The notes below the pieces were generated by a model that worked only from the letters and a program-made list of their open reading frames with translations, was not told the DNA's origin and searched no databases. From positions 1 through 64,000 of IMG/VR virus record IMGVR_UViG_3300042453_005575: DNA of 64,000 bases. The stretch is one strand, 5' to 3'. The translations under genes and the position numbers were made by a program. Each line of letters opens with the position of its first letter. Position 1 is the stretch's first letter. The DNA is from a virus. Shown here in pieces: positions 27,071 through 35,833 of this stretch.

Positions 27071-27586
27071 ATGCCTGAAAAATCAGAACAAAAATATACA
27101 AAAAAAATAAAAGCTAGAAGAGGAAGACCTCCAGGGTCTAAAAACAAAAAAATTGTAACCCATAAAAAAAGTAGAGTAGAGAAAGTTAATAATAAAAAAA
27201 CTCGTTCTAGGGTGAAGATAAGTGCAGTCGAAGAAAAACCTGACAAATTAGCTGCATTCAGGTCTAAGCGAGTAAAGCCGTTAACTATAGAAAATCTAAA
27301 ATCCACCCAGGACAAAATTCAAAATTGCAGCCACGATGCAGCTGAAACTGAGGAACTAGATAACCATATTATTATAAAAGCAGTCAAATGGTTATCACAA
27401 CATATGCACCACACCGAAGTTCAGTATTATAAAAGTCATTCAAAAAAAAGAAATATGTCTTTTATAAACTGTATGGTATCCGATATTTTAGGCTTTTTTA
27501 ATGTAAAAGATACAGACTTGCATAAATATGTTAAAACCAACAAATTCATAGTAAATTACACTAACACAAATGGACTTCATAAATAA
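27071..27586 (+). CDS. AT-hook DNA-binding protein
   Basis: A 171-residue basic protein. The N-terminus carries an AT-hook, ARRGRPPGSKNKK (residues about 15-27, core R-G-R-P), inside a Lys/Arg-rich disordered region to about residue 60. AT-hooks bind the minor groove of AT-rich DNA, which this genome is. The C-terminal 80 residues form a small helical domain with His-rich HMHHTEVQYYKSH. It overlaps the Ycf46-like gene by 17 bases and thus opens that module. TATATAA lies eight bases before its ATG. Confidence 0.75.
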   Translation: MPEKSEQKYTKKIKARRGRPPGSKNKKIVTHKKSRVEKVNNKKTRSRVKISAVEEKPDKLAAFRSKRVKPLTIENLKSTQDKIQNCSHDAAETEELDNHIIIKAVKWLSQHMHHTEVQYYKSHSKKRNMSFINCMVSDILGFFNVKDTDLHKYVKTNKFIVNYTNTNGLHK

Positions 27587-29156
27587 AATCAACAATTACC
27601 ATAAAGCTTGTTACTCAGGCTTGTTTGTATTAACCCACGAAGAAGGAAGACTTTCTAGGGAGCTATTGAGCTTGAGTGACCGAGACCCGGGAATAGCTAT
27701 ACACGAGTGGGACGCCCAAAACGGGTTAGTTTATAGGATAGGTGCAAATGAAGGTGTCCACCCGGACGAAACAAAATCTACATCTTATTTGTTAGATTAT
27801 ATTCAAAATTATAAACATACGGACACCATTTTTATCTTGAAAGATTTTCATCTGCATTTTGATAAAGTTATTAATATTAGAATGCTTAGGAATGCTTGGA
27901 ATAAGTTAAAACGCCGCAGAAATATGATAATCTTTGTCGGGCACAAATTCGCTGTTCCTGCAGAGCTGCAGAAAGAAATCCAGCTGTTAGACTATAATCT
28001 CCCTGATGCCGCAGCTATTAACGAGAGGCTTACATTCATCAAAGATTCAATCAACAAAGAGCTGCAAGACTCAAATAAGCCTATTATTGAAATAGAGCAA
28101 TCTATTGCTGAGGCATCTGTAGAGGCTGCCAAAGGCATGACCCATGTGGAAGTCGAGAATGCTTTTGCTATGGCGTACGTGACGGCTAAAAAGTTTGATA
28201 GTGTTTTTGTTGACGCCGTTTTTCAAGAAAAAATAGCTCAACTTAAGAAAAATGGCCTACTCACATACATGGAACCAAACATATCATTTGATAATGTGGG
28301 TGGTATGTCCGGGCTTAAAAATTGGTTATTGGCGCGTAAAAAAGCTTATTCAAAAGATGCGCGTAGTTATAATCTACCTTTACCTAAAGGAATGTTGTTG
28401 GCCTCTGTTCCAGGCACTGGCAAATCACTCATATGCAAAGCTATAGCTAAAGAATTTGACTGCCCATTATTTGCGTTAGATCTTGGGTGCATATTCGACT
28501 CTTTAGTCGGCAACAGCGAGAAAAATATGAGAGAAGTTATTAAAACGGTCGAGAGTATAGGTAAGTGCGTAATATTGATAGACGAAATCGAAAAAGCCCT
28601 TAGCAACTCAGCAGTGTCTGGGCAAGGAGATTCAGGCGTAAGCTCACGTATATTCGGCACATTTTTAAGCTGGCTCAATGATCGAACAAATCCTGCTTTT
28701 ATAGTGGCTACAACAAATAATCATACGTTGCTTCCTTCTGCGCTTATTCGCAAAGGAAGATTTGACCAGTTATTCTGGGTAGATCTTCCTAGCGCTGAGG
28801 AGCGGAAAGAAATATTCAATGTGGTTATCAAAAAATACGGAAGAGACCCTAGGGATTTTTCGATAAAAACTTTTGTTTCTGGCGCCGAAAATTTTACAGG
28901 TGCAGAAATCGAAGAGGTATTCAAAGATGCTATGTATAGAGCTTTTGATCGTGGAGAAGAAATAGCAGACAATCATGTAACTGATGTTTTGGCAGATTTC
29001 ATTCCTTTTGCTGTGTCGCATGAGGAAGACTTGAAAATAATGCGGCGACAAGCTCAAGGTAAACTTGCGATGGTCACATCGGAAGGAGACCCTATCGCCG
29101 ACGTAGAAAAAAATATGCGCAAGTTGAGCATTGCGCTAGGAGTAGGAGCAGAATAA
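27570..29156 (+). CDS. Ycf46-like AAA+ ATPase
   Basis: A 528-residue protein. The N-terminal 230 residues match the Ycf46 style (FVLTHEEGRLSRELL, then an ATP-site-poor domain with IFILKDFHLH). The AAA+ core has Walker A SVPGTGKS (residues about 278-285), Walker B VILIDEIEKA (about 333-342), sensor 1 IVATTNN (about 377-383) and arginine finger IRKGRFD (about 391-397). The FTGAEIEE sensor-2 region follows. Ycf46 is a chloroplast and cyanobacterial AAA protein of poorly known function. Here it sits with Ycf35/DUF1257 and DUF2997 genes, a grouping that supports the assignment. Confidence 0.85.
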   Translation: MDFINKINNYHKACYSGLFVLTHEEGRLSRELLSLSDRDPGIAIHEWDAQNGLVYRIGANEGVHPDETKSTSYLLDYIQNYKHTDTIFILKDFHLHFDKVINIRMLRNAWNKLKRRRNMIIFVGHKFAVPAELQKEIQLLDYNLPDAAAINERLTFIKDSINKELQDSNKPIIEIEQSIAEASVEAAKGMTHVEVENAFAMAYVTAKKFDSVFVDAVFQEKIAQLKKNGLLTYMEPNISFDNVGGMSGLKNWLLARKKAYSKDARSYNLPLPKGMLLASVPGTGKSLICKAIAKEFDCPLFALDLGCIFDSLVGNSEKNMREVIKTVESIGKCVILIDEIEKALSNSAVSGQGDSGVSSRIFGTFLSWLNDRTNPAFIVATTNNHTLLPSALIRKGRFDQLFWVDLPSAEERKEIFNVVIKKYGRDPRDFSIKTFVSGAENFTGAEIEEVFKDAMYRAFDRGEEIADNHVTDVLADFIPFAVSHEEDLKIMRRQAQGKLAMVTSEGDPIADVEKNMRKLSIALGVGAE

Positions 29157-29160
29157 CACT

Positions 29161-30180
29161 ATGATTGCGGAAAACAACCCAAAAGAATATAAAATAACAG
29201 ATACACTGCAAAAGTATTACGACAAAGTTTTTCAAGATGGAAAACTTGTGAATGTGCATATAGGCATGTGGGGGATGAGCTATAGTTTAACCGAGAATGA
29301 TATTAAACTGGATAATAAATTACCAGAAACCATTAAACTCGGTAAAAAAATGCTTATTAAGCCTGCAGTATTCAACGCATTCAAAAATTATGAACAGCGC
29401 GTTCGTAATTTTCTTTATAGTAATTCTTTTGAATTCCCATTAGTGAGCCAAGCGCATTTCGTCCCCAAGTCAAAATACATGGAAGTGTACGGAAAGCTTA
29501 ATGAAATGGGGAATAAGTATATGGGAATGGTTGATGAGTTTATTGAAAAATACCAGGATTATAAAAAGGAGGCGCTTGATTATTACGAGCAGCATAAAGA
29601 TTCAGTGAACGTCGAGCATTTGGAAGAATATTACCCAGAACCTGGGAAAGTTCGCTCTAAGTTTTATTTCGATATTGTTTCATTCGAGATAACTATACCT
29701 GCCGAGTTTAAAAAGTTGGACTTGCACGACGAGATTAACCGTGAAAAAGCTGCGGCCGAAGCTCGGGAGCAGGCGTTAGTTAATTACGAAGATCAATATT
29801 CGAAGCAGCTCGATGTGCATATGGCTAAAATTAGCGATTTTGTTAATGCCGCAACGCTTACCTTGCGTGAAAAGATAACAGAGCATTGTGAAGTTGCTTT
29901 GAATAAAATTAACAAAAAAGAAATTGTGTCCGATGCCAATATTCGTACACTAATGAAACATATCAAAGAATTCAGAGAACTGAACTTTGTTGATGATAAA
30001 GCTATCGAGGATAAACTTCAAAAAGTAGAAGCGCTTCTACAAGGCGATCATGATTTTAGTAAAGATAAAGACGCTTTGGGTTTGCTTAAAGAGCACCTCG
30101 CAAGCGTTGTCACCGAGGCTGAAAACTTGACAGACTTAGCTAATGTGTCTGGAGAGTATTTTAGGAAACTAAGCGTTTAA
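29161..30180 (+). CDS. DUF3150-like protein
   Basis: A 339-residue protein four bases after the Ycf46-like gene. Its first 150 residues follow the DUF3150 pattern: an LVNVHIGMWG-like strand, LGKKMLIKP, a FxxxEQRVRNFL helix, then FVPKSKY and a long helix with FIEKYQDYKKEAL. The second half is coiled-coil-like, ending in a Lys/Glu-rich region. DUF3150 proteins occur with AAA+ ATPases in bacteria and phages; a partner or substrate-adaptor role is plausible but unproven. Same transcript as the flanking genes by spacing. Confidence 0.7.
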   Translation: MIAENNPKEYKITDTLQKYYDKVFQDGKLVNVHIGMWGMSYSLTENDIKLDNKLPETIKLGKKMLIKPAVFNAFKNYEQRVRNFLYSNSFEFPLVSQAHFVPKSKYMEVYGKLNEMGNKYMGMVDEFIEKYQDYKKEALDYYEQHKDSVNVEHLEEYYPEPGKVRSKFYFDIVSFEITIPAEFKKLDLHDEINREKAAAEAREQALVNYEDQYSKQLDVHMAKISDFVNAATLTLREKITEHCEVALNKINKKEIVSDANIRTLMKHIKEFRELNFVDDKAIEDKLQKVEALLQGDHDFSKDKDALGLLKEHLASVVTEAENLTDLANVSGEYFRKLSV

Positions 30181-30185
30181 ACGTT

Positions 30186-30491
30186 ATGGAAATGGATAAT
30201 CACTCAGACGAAACTTCTACACTCGAACCTCCTAAGCACGATATGCTGCATATCAAATTTAGGGGGGATAAACACGAATATATTCTTCCTTACTGCGAAG
30301 TTGCAAACGGGGTAATAGCAGAGATATTAGAAAATGAAATTGTTATAGCGTCAGTTAAACCTGACGAACACCCTATAACCTTGAAATACAAAGAGTTTCT
30401 TTCTATTATTGAAAAAACTTTTGATACAAAGCAAATAACATCATTGGCTGTACAAATTCAAGGAGAGTTCGACGTGTTCAAAATATTATGA
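30186..30491 (+). CDS. Small hypothetical protein of the Ycf46/Ycf35 module
   Basis: A 101-residue acidic protein lying between DUF3150 and the Ycf35-like gene. The N-terminal 20 residues are polar and probably disordered; the rest looks like a mixed alpha/beta domain (HIKFRGDKHEYILPYCEV). It overlaps the next gene by four bases (ATGA). I do not recognise a family. Position within a run of tightly spaced genes suggests it belongs to the module. Confidence 0.6.
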   Translation: MEMDNHSDETSTLEPPKHDMLHIKFRGDKHEYILPYCEVANGVIAEILENEIVIASVKPDEHPITLKYKEFLSIIEKTFDTKQITSLAVQIQGEFDVFKIL

Positions 30492-30877
30492 GTCACTGCG
30501 TTAATATAAAAACCAACTTCAAAAACATCAATACGTTGCTTTCGCAATTTACATCAAAAGGATGGAAGATTGCCTTGGACGCTAAATGCCGTACATACCC
30601 AAGCGACCCCCGTAAAAACGAGGTGCATAAGTATGTGGCTCAAAACCCGAGAAATGGCGGCTATGATGTAGGTATTGATATCGACAGCTCTGGAAATGCT
30701 TATCTTGTATGCGATTTTTTTGATCGCAGTATAGAAGAGCAGTTAGGAAAAGAGTTAAAAGAAATTAAACAAGGTTACGCTCTATCCGAGATTAAAAAGT
30801 TTATGTATGAGGAAGATCTTGACTACCAGGTTAAAGAACTAGCCACAGGTGAACTAGTAGTAATCGCAGAAAAATAA
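30488..30877 (+). CDS. Ycf35-like protein (DUF1257)
   Basis: A 129-residue protein beginning M-S-H-C-V-N-I-K-T, close to the M-S-H-F-x-x-I-K-T start of DUF1257/Ycf35 proteins. It continues with NGGYDVGIDIDSSGNAYLVCDFF and a C-terminal region with LDYQVKE...GELVV typical of the family. Length matches the family. Ycf35 is conserved in cyanobacteria and plastids but its function is unknown. Co-location with a Ycf46-like ATPase and a DUF2997 gene supports the call. It overlaps the preceding gene by four bases. Confidence 0.75.
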   Translation: MSHCVNIKTNFKNINTLLSQFTSKGWKIALDAKCRTYPSDPRKNEVHKYVAQNPRNGGYDVGIDIDSSGNAYLVCDFFDRSIEEQLGKELKEIKQGYALSEIKKFMYEEDLDYQVKELATGELVVIAEK

Positions 30878-30878
30878 C

Positions 30879-31157
30879 ATGCATAAATTAAAAATTGCCT
30901 CAAAAAACTTCGAAGACATAAAATCAAAATTGGCCCGGTCTTTAAAAGAAACTCTGTATAATGAATGCTCGCCTCCTCCGAATGAGCTCCATATACCTTA
31001 TGGATCAGTGGTGGAGGATAAGGAAGAGCCATACACAGCACTAGCTGTCGTTACATATATAGTAAGATGCCCTGGAGAAAAAAAGCATACGGTGCATATT
31101 AAATTCAAATACGATAAAGAAGGAAAATTCTTAAGAGATACTATGGAATATGTCTAA
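30879..31157 (+). CDS. Small hypothetical protein of the Ycf46/Ycf35 module
   Basis: A 92-residue protein one base after the Ycf35-like stop. It has a helical N-terminus and a C-terminal beta region (ALAVVTYIVRCPG, then HTVHIKFKYDKEG). Not recognised. It overlaps the DUF2997 gene by eight bases, so it is probably expressed in fixed ratio with it. Confidence 0.6.
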   Translation: MHKLKIASKNFEDIKSKLARSLKETLYNECSPPPNELHIPYGSVVEDKEEPYTALAVVTYIVRCPGEKKHTVHIKFKYDKEGKFLRDTMEYV

Positions 31158-31350
31158 AAAAATCGTATTTAAAATAAATAAAAATGGAGATGTGCTTATA
31201 GATAAAGTGGAAGGCTATGGTTCTGGGTGTTTGGAAGCCACAAAATTCATAGAAGGAAAGCTGGGTTCTGTGGATGAAGCCACACGTAAATTTACCAGCG
31301 AATACGAAGAGCTTCCTCCGGTAGAAACATCCGAAGTAGCTAAGCATTAA
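31150..31350 (+). CDS. DUF2997-like protein
   Basis: A 66-residue protein that matches the small DUF2997 family: a beta hairpin IVFKINKNGDVLIDKVEGY, then GSGCLEATKFIEGKLG, corresponding to the family pattern G-x-x-C-x-x-A-T-x-F-x-E-x-x-L-G. Function is unknown. In bacteria this domain is found beside DUF1257 and AAA ATPases in my recollection, as here. It overlaps the previous gene and is followed three bases later by the next. Confidence 0.72.
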   Translation: MSKKIVFKINKNGDVLIDKVEGYGSGCLEATKFIEGKLGSVDEATRKFTSEYEELPPVETSEVAKH

Positions 31351-31353
31351 AAT

Positions 31354-31617
31354 ATGCCCTCTGTTATTTATATAGATAACGCGGGGTGTATAACGGGGTT
31401 AGCCGACGACACACTCGATAAATTAGGTTTTCTCGGGACAAAAACCGTGGAAAGAGTTTCCGAAATAGAATTCAACCACGATATACAAAAGTGGGTGGCA
31501 ATTTCATCGAAAACACAAAAGGTTATTTCGACTGACACTGTCCGCAGTGTTCTAATCGATAAAGAGCGAGAGTACCTTAACTCCCAATTAGAGCAATCGT
31601 TTGCTCTTAAACGATAA
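31354..31617 (+). CDS. Small hypothetical protein of the Ycf46/Ycf35 module
   Basis: An 87-residue protein, three bases after DUF2997. The start IYIDNAGCITGLADDTLDKLGFLG and the later EIEFNHDIQKWVA look like a compact alpha/beta domain conserved in phages, but I cannot name it. It is the last gene before a strong hairpin (31625-31661), which may mark the end of the module transcript. Confidence 0.62.
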   Translation: MPSVIYIDNAGCITGLADDTLDKLGFLGTKTVERVSEIEFNHDIQKWVAISSKTQKVISTDTVRSVLIDKEREYLNSQLEQSFALKR

Positions 31618-31624
31618 TAATTAA

Positions 31625-31661
31625 TGGGGTTGGTCGCCTACATCGGTCGCGGCCAACCCCA
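31625..31661 (+). terminator. Strong 13-pair hairpin ending the Ycf46 module
   Basis: T-GGGGTTGGTCGC (31625-31637) pairs with GCGGCCAACCCC-A (31649-31661), with one G.U and an 11-base loop. AAATTATTT follows. It could end transcription or act as an attenuator for the recombination genes. It rules out the upstream ATG at 31624 as the natural start of the next gene. Confidence 0.6.
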
Positions 31662-31683
31662 AATTATTTACAAACCGCAATAT

Positions 31684-32055
31684 ATGAATCGTATAAAAAC
31701 AGAAATTCTTCATTTTAAACAAGGTAAAAGCCACGATAAAGTTTATATCGTTGAGGTGCTCGAGCACGATAAGCAGTATTATGTTTACGCCTATTATGGT
31801 AAAAGAACACAAGAGCACCTTGTGAGGCAGTTCAAACATATCGCTGATTTCCAAGGCGAAGCTGTTGATCATTTTAATTTACTGGTTAGAAAAAAAATTA
31901 AAGCAGGCTATAAAATGCTTGCGAATAATTCTCATATAGATATCCCTGGTATGAAGCATTTGTTGTCCGTCCATTCGGTTAAAACCGATATGGTGAAAAA
32001 AATTGAAAAAGCTGAAGAAAAAATTGTTATAGAACATAGAAAATTATTGGTATGA
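31684..32055 (+). CDS. WGR-like domain protein
   Basis: A 123-residue protein when started at ATG 31684, after the hairpin. An in-frame ATG at 31624 would put the start inside the stem and is disfavoured. Residues about 10-75 fit a WGR-like beta fold: KVYIVEVLEHDKQYYVYAYYGKR (aromatic-rich strands, with Y-G-K-R in place of W-G-R), then a helix and LVRKKIKAGY. WGR domains bind nucleic acid ends in PARPs and other bacterial proteins. The tail is Lys/Glu-rich. It overlaps the SbcD-like gene by four bases, which suggests a link to recombination. Confidence 0.62.
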   Translation: MNRIKTEILHFKQGKSHDKVYIVEVLEHDKQYYVYAYYGKRTQEHLVRQFKHIADFQGEAVDHFNLLVRKKIKAGYKMLANNSHIDIPGMKHLLSVHSVKTDMVKKIEKAEEKIVIEHRKLLV

Positions 32056-33152
32056 GCAAAAAATTTATAGTTTTTTCTGACCAACACTTGGAAGCTAAGC
32101 TGTATAATCTCCCGGACTTAGAAAAAGATAACCGGCAACTATTCACTGATGTAATAAATATTGCAGTAGAGCTTGAAGTAGATTACTTGATTTCTGTTGG
32201 TGACTTATTTGATAATAATCGCCCCAGCTCTGAAACTATAACTTTTGTTTCGAGTGAAGTAGCCAGGCTAAAAAAAAGCGGTGTAACCCCTTTAGCTATC
32301 GCCGGAGATCACAGCAAGCCTATCGACGGGGCTACATGGGAAACTATCTGCGGCTTCCAAAGTGTGAATATTGTTTCGGAGTTCGTAGGATTTGATTATA
32401 TGGATAACCCTCAAGAGGTGCTGAGGCGTATAAACAATGAGCTTAGCGTAAGACCGCGAGATTCGGTGGAATTCATATTTATGCACCAGCAAATACCAGA
32501 AATATGGCCTTTTTGCGATGAAAAGAAAAAAATACATTTAAAAGATATCGACCTGGGTAATCATTGCGCGTCGATGAAAGCCTTTTTCCTGGGCGACATA
32601 CATAAACGCCAAGACATACGCTACAAAGACATAGTTTGTGGTCGTGAAATATTTGCAGGTTACTGCGGAAGCTTAGGAGTGACCGCGTCCGATGAAACTA
32701 AGAAAGAGGGGCTGTACTATTGGAATGGACAAAAATTGGAGTTAATCGAATACAAGCTCCCTAGGAAATTTATAACTATTGATGTGACAAAACAGTCCCT
32801 AGAGATTTTGACTCAGGAGCTATTTAAAGAATACTTGGGAGTAGCGGCAAAACCTGTGTTTATATGCAGAGTGGATAATGGTGTGAAGATCGAGCATAAG
32901 CTTGATTTTTTATACGACTTAGGGCATGTCAGATTCACAAGAGTTAAACAAACTATCGAAGGTACAGAAGAGATGCTCAACATTAGATCTGAATTGAAAA
33001 CTACCGAAAGACTGGCCAATGTTTTGAAAGACTTAACGCAGCCTTTGGAAAACAATACGGAAGTTTACAACGCAGCTTATAGTTTGTTAGTGGACGAAGA
33101 TCCTAAAAGAATATTAGACAATTTATATGCAACCATAATTGAAAAACCTTAA
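32052..33152 (+). CDS. SbcD/Mre11-like recombination nuclease (gp47-like)
   Basis: A 366-residue protein with metallophosphoesterase motifs in the Mre11 order: FSDQHLE (residues about 7-13), GDLFDNN (about 50-56), AGDHSKP (about 85-91, Asp in place of the usual Asn), FMHQQ (about 137-141) and LGDIHKR (about 176-182). The C-terminal third is the capping region. With SbcC it forms an ATP-driven nuclease that resects and processes DNA ends in recombination-dependent replication. It starts in an ATGA overlap with the WGR-like gene; its partner lies 160 bases downstream. Confidence 0.85.
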   Translation: MSKKFIVFSDQHLEAKLYNLPDLEKDNRQLFTDVINIAVELEVDYLISVGDLFDNNRPSSETITFVSSEVARLKKSGVTPLAIAGDHSKPIDGATWETICGFQSVNIVSEFVGFDYMDNPQEVLRRINNELSVRPRDSVEFIFMHQQIPEIWPFCDEKKKIHLKDIDLGNHCASMKAFFLGDIHKRQDIRYKDIVCGREIFAGYCGSLGVTASDETKKEGLYYWNGQKLELIEYKLPRKFITIDVTKQSLEILTQELFKEYLGVAAKPVFICRVDNGVKIEHKLDFLYDLGHVRFTRVKQTIEGTEEMLNIRSELKTTERLANVLKDLTQPLENNTEVYNAAYSLLVDEDPKRILDNLYATIIEKP

Positions 33153-33169
33153 CCCCCAAAATATAGACA

Positions 33170-33435
33170 TGAACAGAGAACCTTTGAGTAATTTGCTATT
33201 AGAATACCCTCTTCTTGCGGTATCCAAACATATCCAACAAGATAATTTTTTAAATGACGAGGTGGCGGACTTTAGATGTTTTGAAACTATAAACTTACTT
33301 ACTATTGACAGTTATGGAACTCACCAAGCTGATAATGAAAAATTTTCGAGCGCACAAAGCTTTATCCCTAAACCTAGCGCAGGGAATCACTGGAATAATC
33401 GGAGGAAACGGAACCGGCAAGTCCAGTATAGTTGA
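33170..33435 (+). CDS. Possible small protein between sbcD- and sbcC-like genes
   Basis: An 88-residue frame from ATG 33170. The first 50 residues look protein-like (EPLSNLLLEYPLLAVSKHI) and fill a 160-base gap that would otherwise be empty. The last 40 overlap the SbcC-like gene in another frame and look like shadow sequence, ending RRKRNRQ. A real gene that overlaps by over 100 bases would be exceptional here. It may be a short regulator or a decayed gene. Confidence 0.35.
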
Positions 33436-35359
33436 AGCGATAATGTTTTTGCTGACCGGAGAAGGTTACGGCAAAACTAAAAATGAAATGCTGACTGTTG
33501 GAGAAGTCAGCGGTTATGTAATCGGGCATTTATCTATAGACGGCAAAGAAGCTGTTCTGGAAAGACATATAGACACAGCCAAGGTAAACTTGAAATATGA
33601 TGGAAAAGTTTATAAAAAATCCTCAGAAGTTTCGGAATTGTGGGGAAACTTATTCCAAATAGATAAACACATAGTTAAAAATATCGTTATTTCCAACCAA
33701 GGAGAAATAGCACTGTTGTTGAACGGCGATGCCAGCACTAAAGAAAAGTTATTCCAAAAAATATTTATGGTTCCGAATACATCAAAATTGCGGGACATAA
33801 TATGGAATAATTATATAAAGGCCGCTCCGCCAGAATATCCTGTTAAAGACTCGTCAGAGCTTCGAAGCGAAGTACACATTTTAAAAAAATTGATAGAAGA
33901 AGAAGAATTGGAGCTGGCGGCTGTTCATGTAGATGAAGGTGCTTATGATAAACTTATTGCACGTAAATCTTTTTTGACTCAAGTTGTAAATTCGGCAATG
34001 CTTCTAGCAAAGTATGACGCTTTAATCCCGAGATTAGAGTTGGATATAACTGAACTTCGGGCAGAAAAAGCAGGTATAAACAACAAGACAGCGCATATCG
34101 ACATAGCTACCTACATACAAAAGTTACAAGCTCTGGATGCATCGAAGCCCTTATATGAATCAAAACAATTGGTTTTGGTGAAGAAAAAGACGCTTATTCC
34201 TCCAGGAAAGATATTAGACCAAAAGGCTTACGATGAAGCAAACCATAAGCACTCCGAATTGGAAACAAAGCTCGCTTCTTTAAACTTGGTTACTAGGGAG
34301 TTTCGTACCAAAATCGCTGATTATGAGTCTAAAGGGATTGCTTCTGGAGTATGCCCAACTTGTGGAACAAGTCTAGAAAATCTTTTGGACGTGGTTGCAC
34401 ATATAAAATCAGACTTAGCAATTCGCGAAAAAGAGATAGCCGGGGTATCGCAAGAACTTATGAGCGCTAAAAATGATTATGAAAATTTAAGTAAGCTTAA
34501 AATTGCTTGGGAACTATACCATACCGAGCTAAAAAGTCTCGACGACAAGCTTGAGGCATATGAAAATATCGATTATTCTGAGGAAGACCATAACTTATAC
34601 AAGTCTGTGGTTAGCCAGTACGACTTGTACGCGGCAGAAGTTAGAAAAATTGACGCCCGGCTAGCTTCGCTCGAGACTGAGTTAAATTCAGCCAAACTAA
34701 GCCTTGCAGGAATCACTCAATATGATAGGGACAGATCAGAATTTGATGGAGAACAAGCTGAGATAGACGCGCAGATAATAAAGTTTAAGGAAGCGCAAGC
34801 CAAAGCCACAGCTATAAAGGTTTCTATAGGGGCTAAAACCAAAGAGTTAGAGGCATTACTAAAACAAGTAGATGAAAACAACAGATATATTGAAAAAAAT
34901 GCTCGACGTAAAAAATACGTAGGTATTCTCAATTCATTATACGACCTGTTCCATACTTCCAAGTTTCCTCGCGCGCTTATACAAACCTATGCATCAACTG
35001 TTTCAGAATATATGACTGAAATATTAGCTTCTTTTGAATTTCCTTACACAGCAAAAGTGAATGAAAGCTTTGGGATAAATATCTATGATTCTGAAGATCG
35101 TGAACTCCCTAGTATATCGGGCGGTCAACAAGTTATGGTTGGGTTTAGCTTACGCATGGCGTTGCATCAAATGTTTGTAGGTGCATTTCCGTTCATGATT
35201 ATAGACGAAGGTTCCTACGGGCTAGCCGAAGATTCTATAAAAAAATATTTTAATATTATTTCTAAGCTTAACAAAACCAGTAAATTCAAACAGGTCATTG
35301 TGATCGACCATCACAAAGAGTTGTCTGACTACGTTGATCATACTATATTGCTGACATGA
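33314..35359 (+). CDS. SbcC/Rad50-like ATPase (gp46-like)
   Basis: A 681-residue SMC-like ATPase. The ATG at 33314 is chosen over a TTG at 33305 because it opens directly on MELTKLIMKNFRAH, the family N-terminus. Walker A is GGNGTGKSS (residues about 29-37). Two coiled-coil arms flank a zinc hook, CPTCG (about 347-351). The signature SISGGQQ lies at about 599-605, Walker B MIIDEGS at about 627-633, and a switch His in VIDHH near the end. It works with the SbcD-like nuclease. The next gene overlaps its stop by four bases. Confidence 0.9.
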   Translation: MELTKLIMKNFRAHKALSLNLAQGITGIIGGNGTGKSSIVEAIMFLLTGEGYGKTKNEMLTVGEVSGYVIGHLSIDGKEAVLERHIDTAKVNLKYDGKVYKKSSEVSELWGNLFQIDKHIVKNIVISNQGEIALLLNGDASTKEKLFQKIFMVPNTSKLRDIIWNNYIKAAPPEYPVKDSSELRSEVHILKKLIEEEELELAAVHVDEGAYDKLIARKSFLTQVVNSAMLLAKYDALIPRLELDITELRAEKAGINNKTAHIDIATYIQKLQALDASKPLYESKQLVLVKKKTLIPPGKILDQKAYDEANHKHSELETKLASLNLVTREFRTKIADYESKGIASGVCPTCGTSLENLLDVVAHIKSDLAIREKEIAGVSQELMSAKNDYENLSKLKIAWELYHTELKSLDDKLEAYENIDYSEEDHNLYKSVVSQYDLYAAEVRKIDARLASLETELNSAKLSLAGITQYDRDRSEFDGEQAEIDAQIIKFKEAQAKATAIKVSIGAKTKELEALLKQVDENNRYIEKNARRKKYVGILNSLYDLFHTSKFPRALIQTYASTVSEYMTEILASFEFPYTAKVNESFGINIYDSEDRELPSISGGQQVMVGFSLRMALHQMFVGAFPFMIIDEGSYGLAEDSIKKYFNIISKLNKTSKFKQVIVIDHHKELSDYVDHTILLT

Positions 35360-35571
35360 TGTTCGTGCTATACGAGGGTATCAAAGACAAACAAGAGATG
35401 ATGTGGGAACCGCCTTATGGTCCCGGGTTCACAAAAGATGAAATAGCGAATGCCGAAACCATGGATATCGTTGCTTCTGATATAAAAGAACCCGGGATAG
35501 ATTACGCTATATTTATGTTAAGAAATAAAACAGGTGAAGTAATTCAAAGCAAAAAAATTATTGGATATTAA
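35356..35571 (+). CDS. Small acidic hypothetical protein
   Basis: A 71-residue protein in an ATGA overlap with the SbcC-like gene. It has several Met and acidic residues and a C-terminal strand (YAIFMLRNKTGEVIQSKKIIGY). It is not recognised. Its coupling to the recombination genes suggests co-expression but not a function. Confidence 0.6.
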   Translation: MMFVLYEGIKDKQEMMWEPPYGPGFTKDEIANAETMDIVASDIKEPGIDYAIFMLRNKTGEVIQSKKIIGY

Positions 35572-35575
35572 CTTT

Positions 35576-35833
35576 ATGGGAAAAGAACTAAAAGAAAACG
35601 CGATCATTCCTACTTTGCTAGCTGGGGCTGCTGTGTATTTCGGCATGACCAGGAATAGTAGTAAGCTTGGGGATGTAACTAAAATGGCTGTGTCAAGGCT
35701 TGTAGACGACCAGGTGAGTAGAAATACCGGAGGTCAACCAAAGCCAAACAATCATAAAATGAAGCATAAAACCGCAAAAAGTAAGTCGAATAAAACTAAT
35801 AAAATACGTTTGCACGATATTCAACATCGATGA
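35576..35833 (+). CDS. Small basic protein with one hydrophobic segment
   Basis: An 85-residue protein if started at ATG 35576; a TTG five codons earlier overlaps the previous stop. Residues about 10-24 (IIPTLLAGAAVYFGM) are hydrophobic enough to be a membrane or buried helix. The C-terminal half is Lys/Asn/Thr-rich and strongly basic (KMKHKTAKSKSNKTNK). The mixture suggests a small membrane-anchored or DNA-contacting protein. It overlaps the UvsW-like gene by four bases. Confidence 0.6.
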   Translation: MGKELKENAIIPTLLAGAAVYFGMTRNSSKLGDVTKMAVSRLVDDQVSRNTGGQPKPNNHKMKHKTAKSKSNKTNKIRLHDIQHR

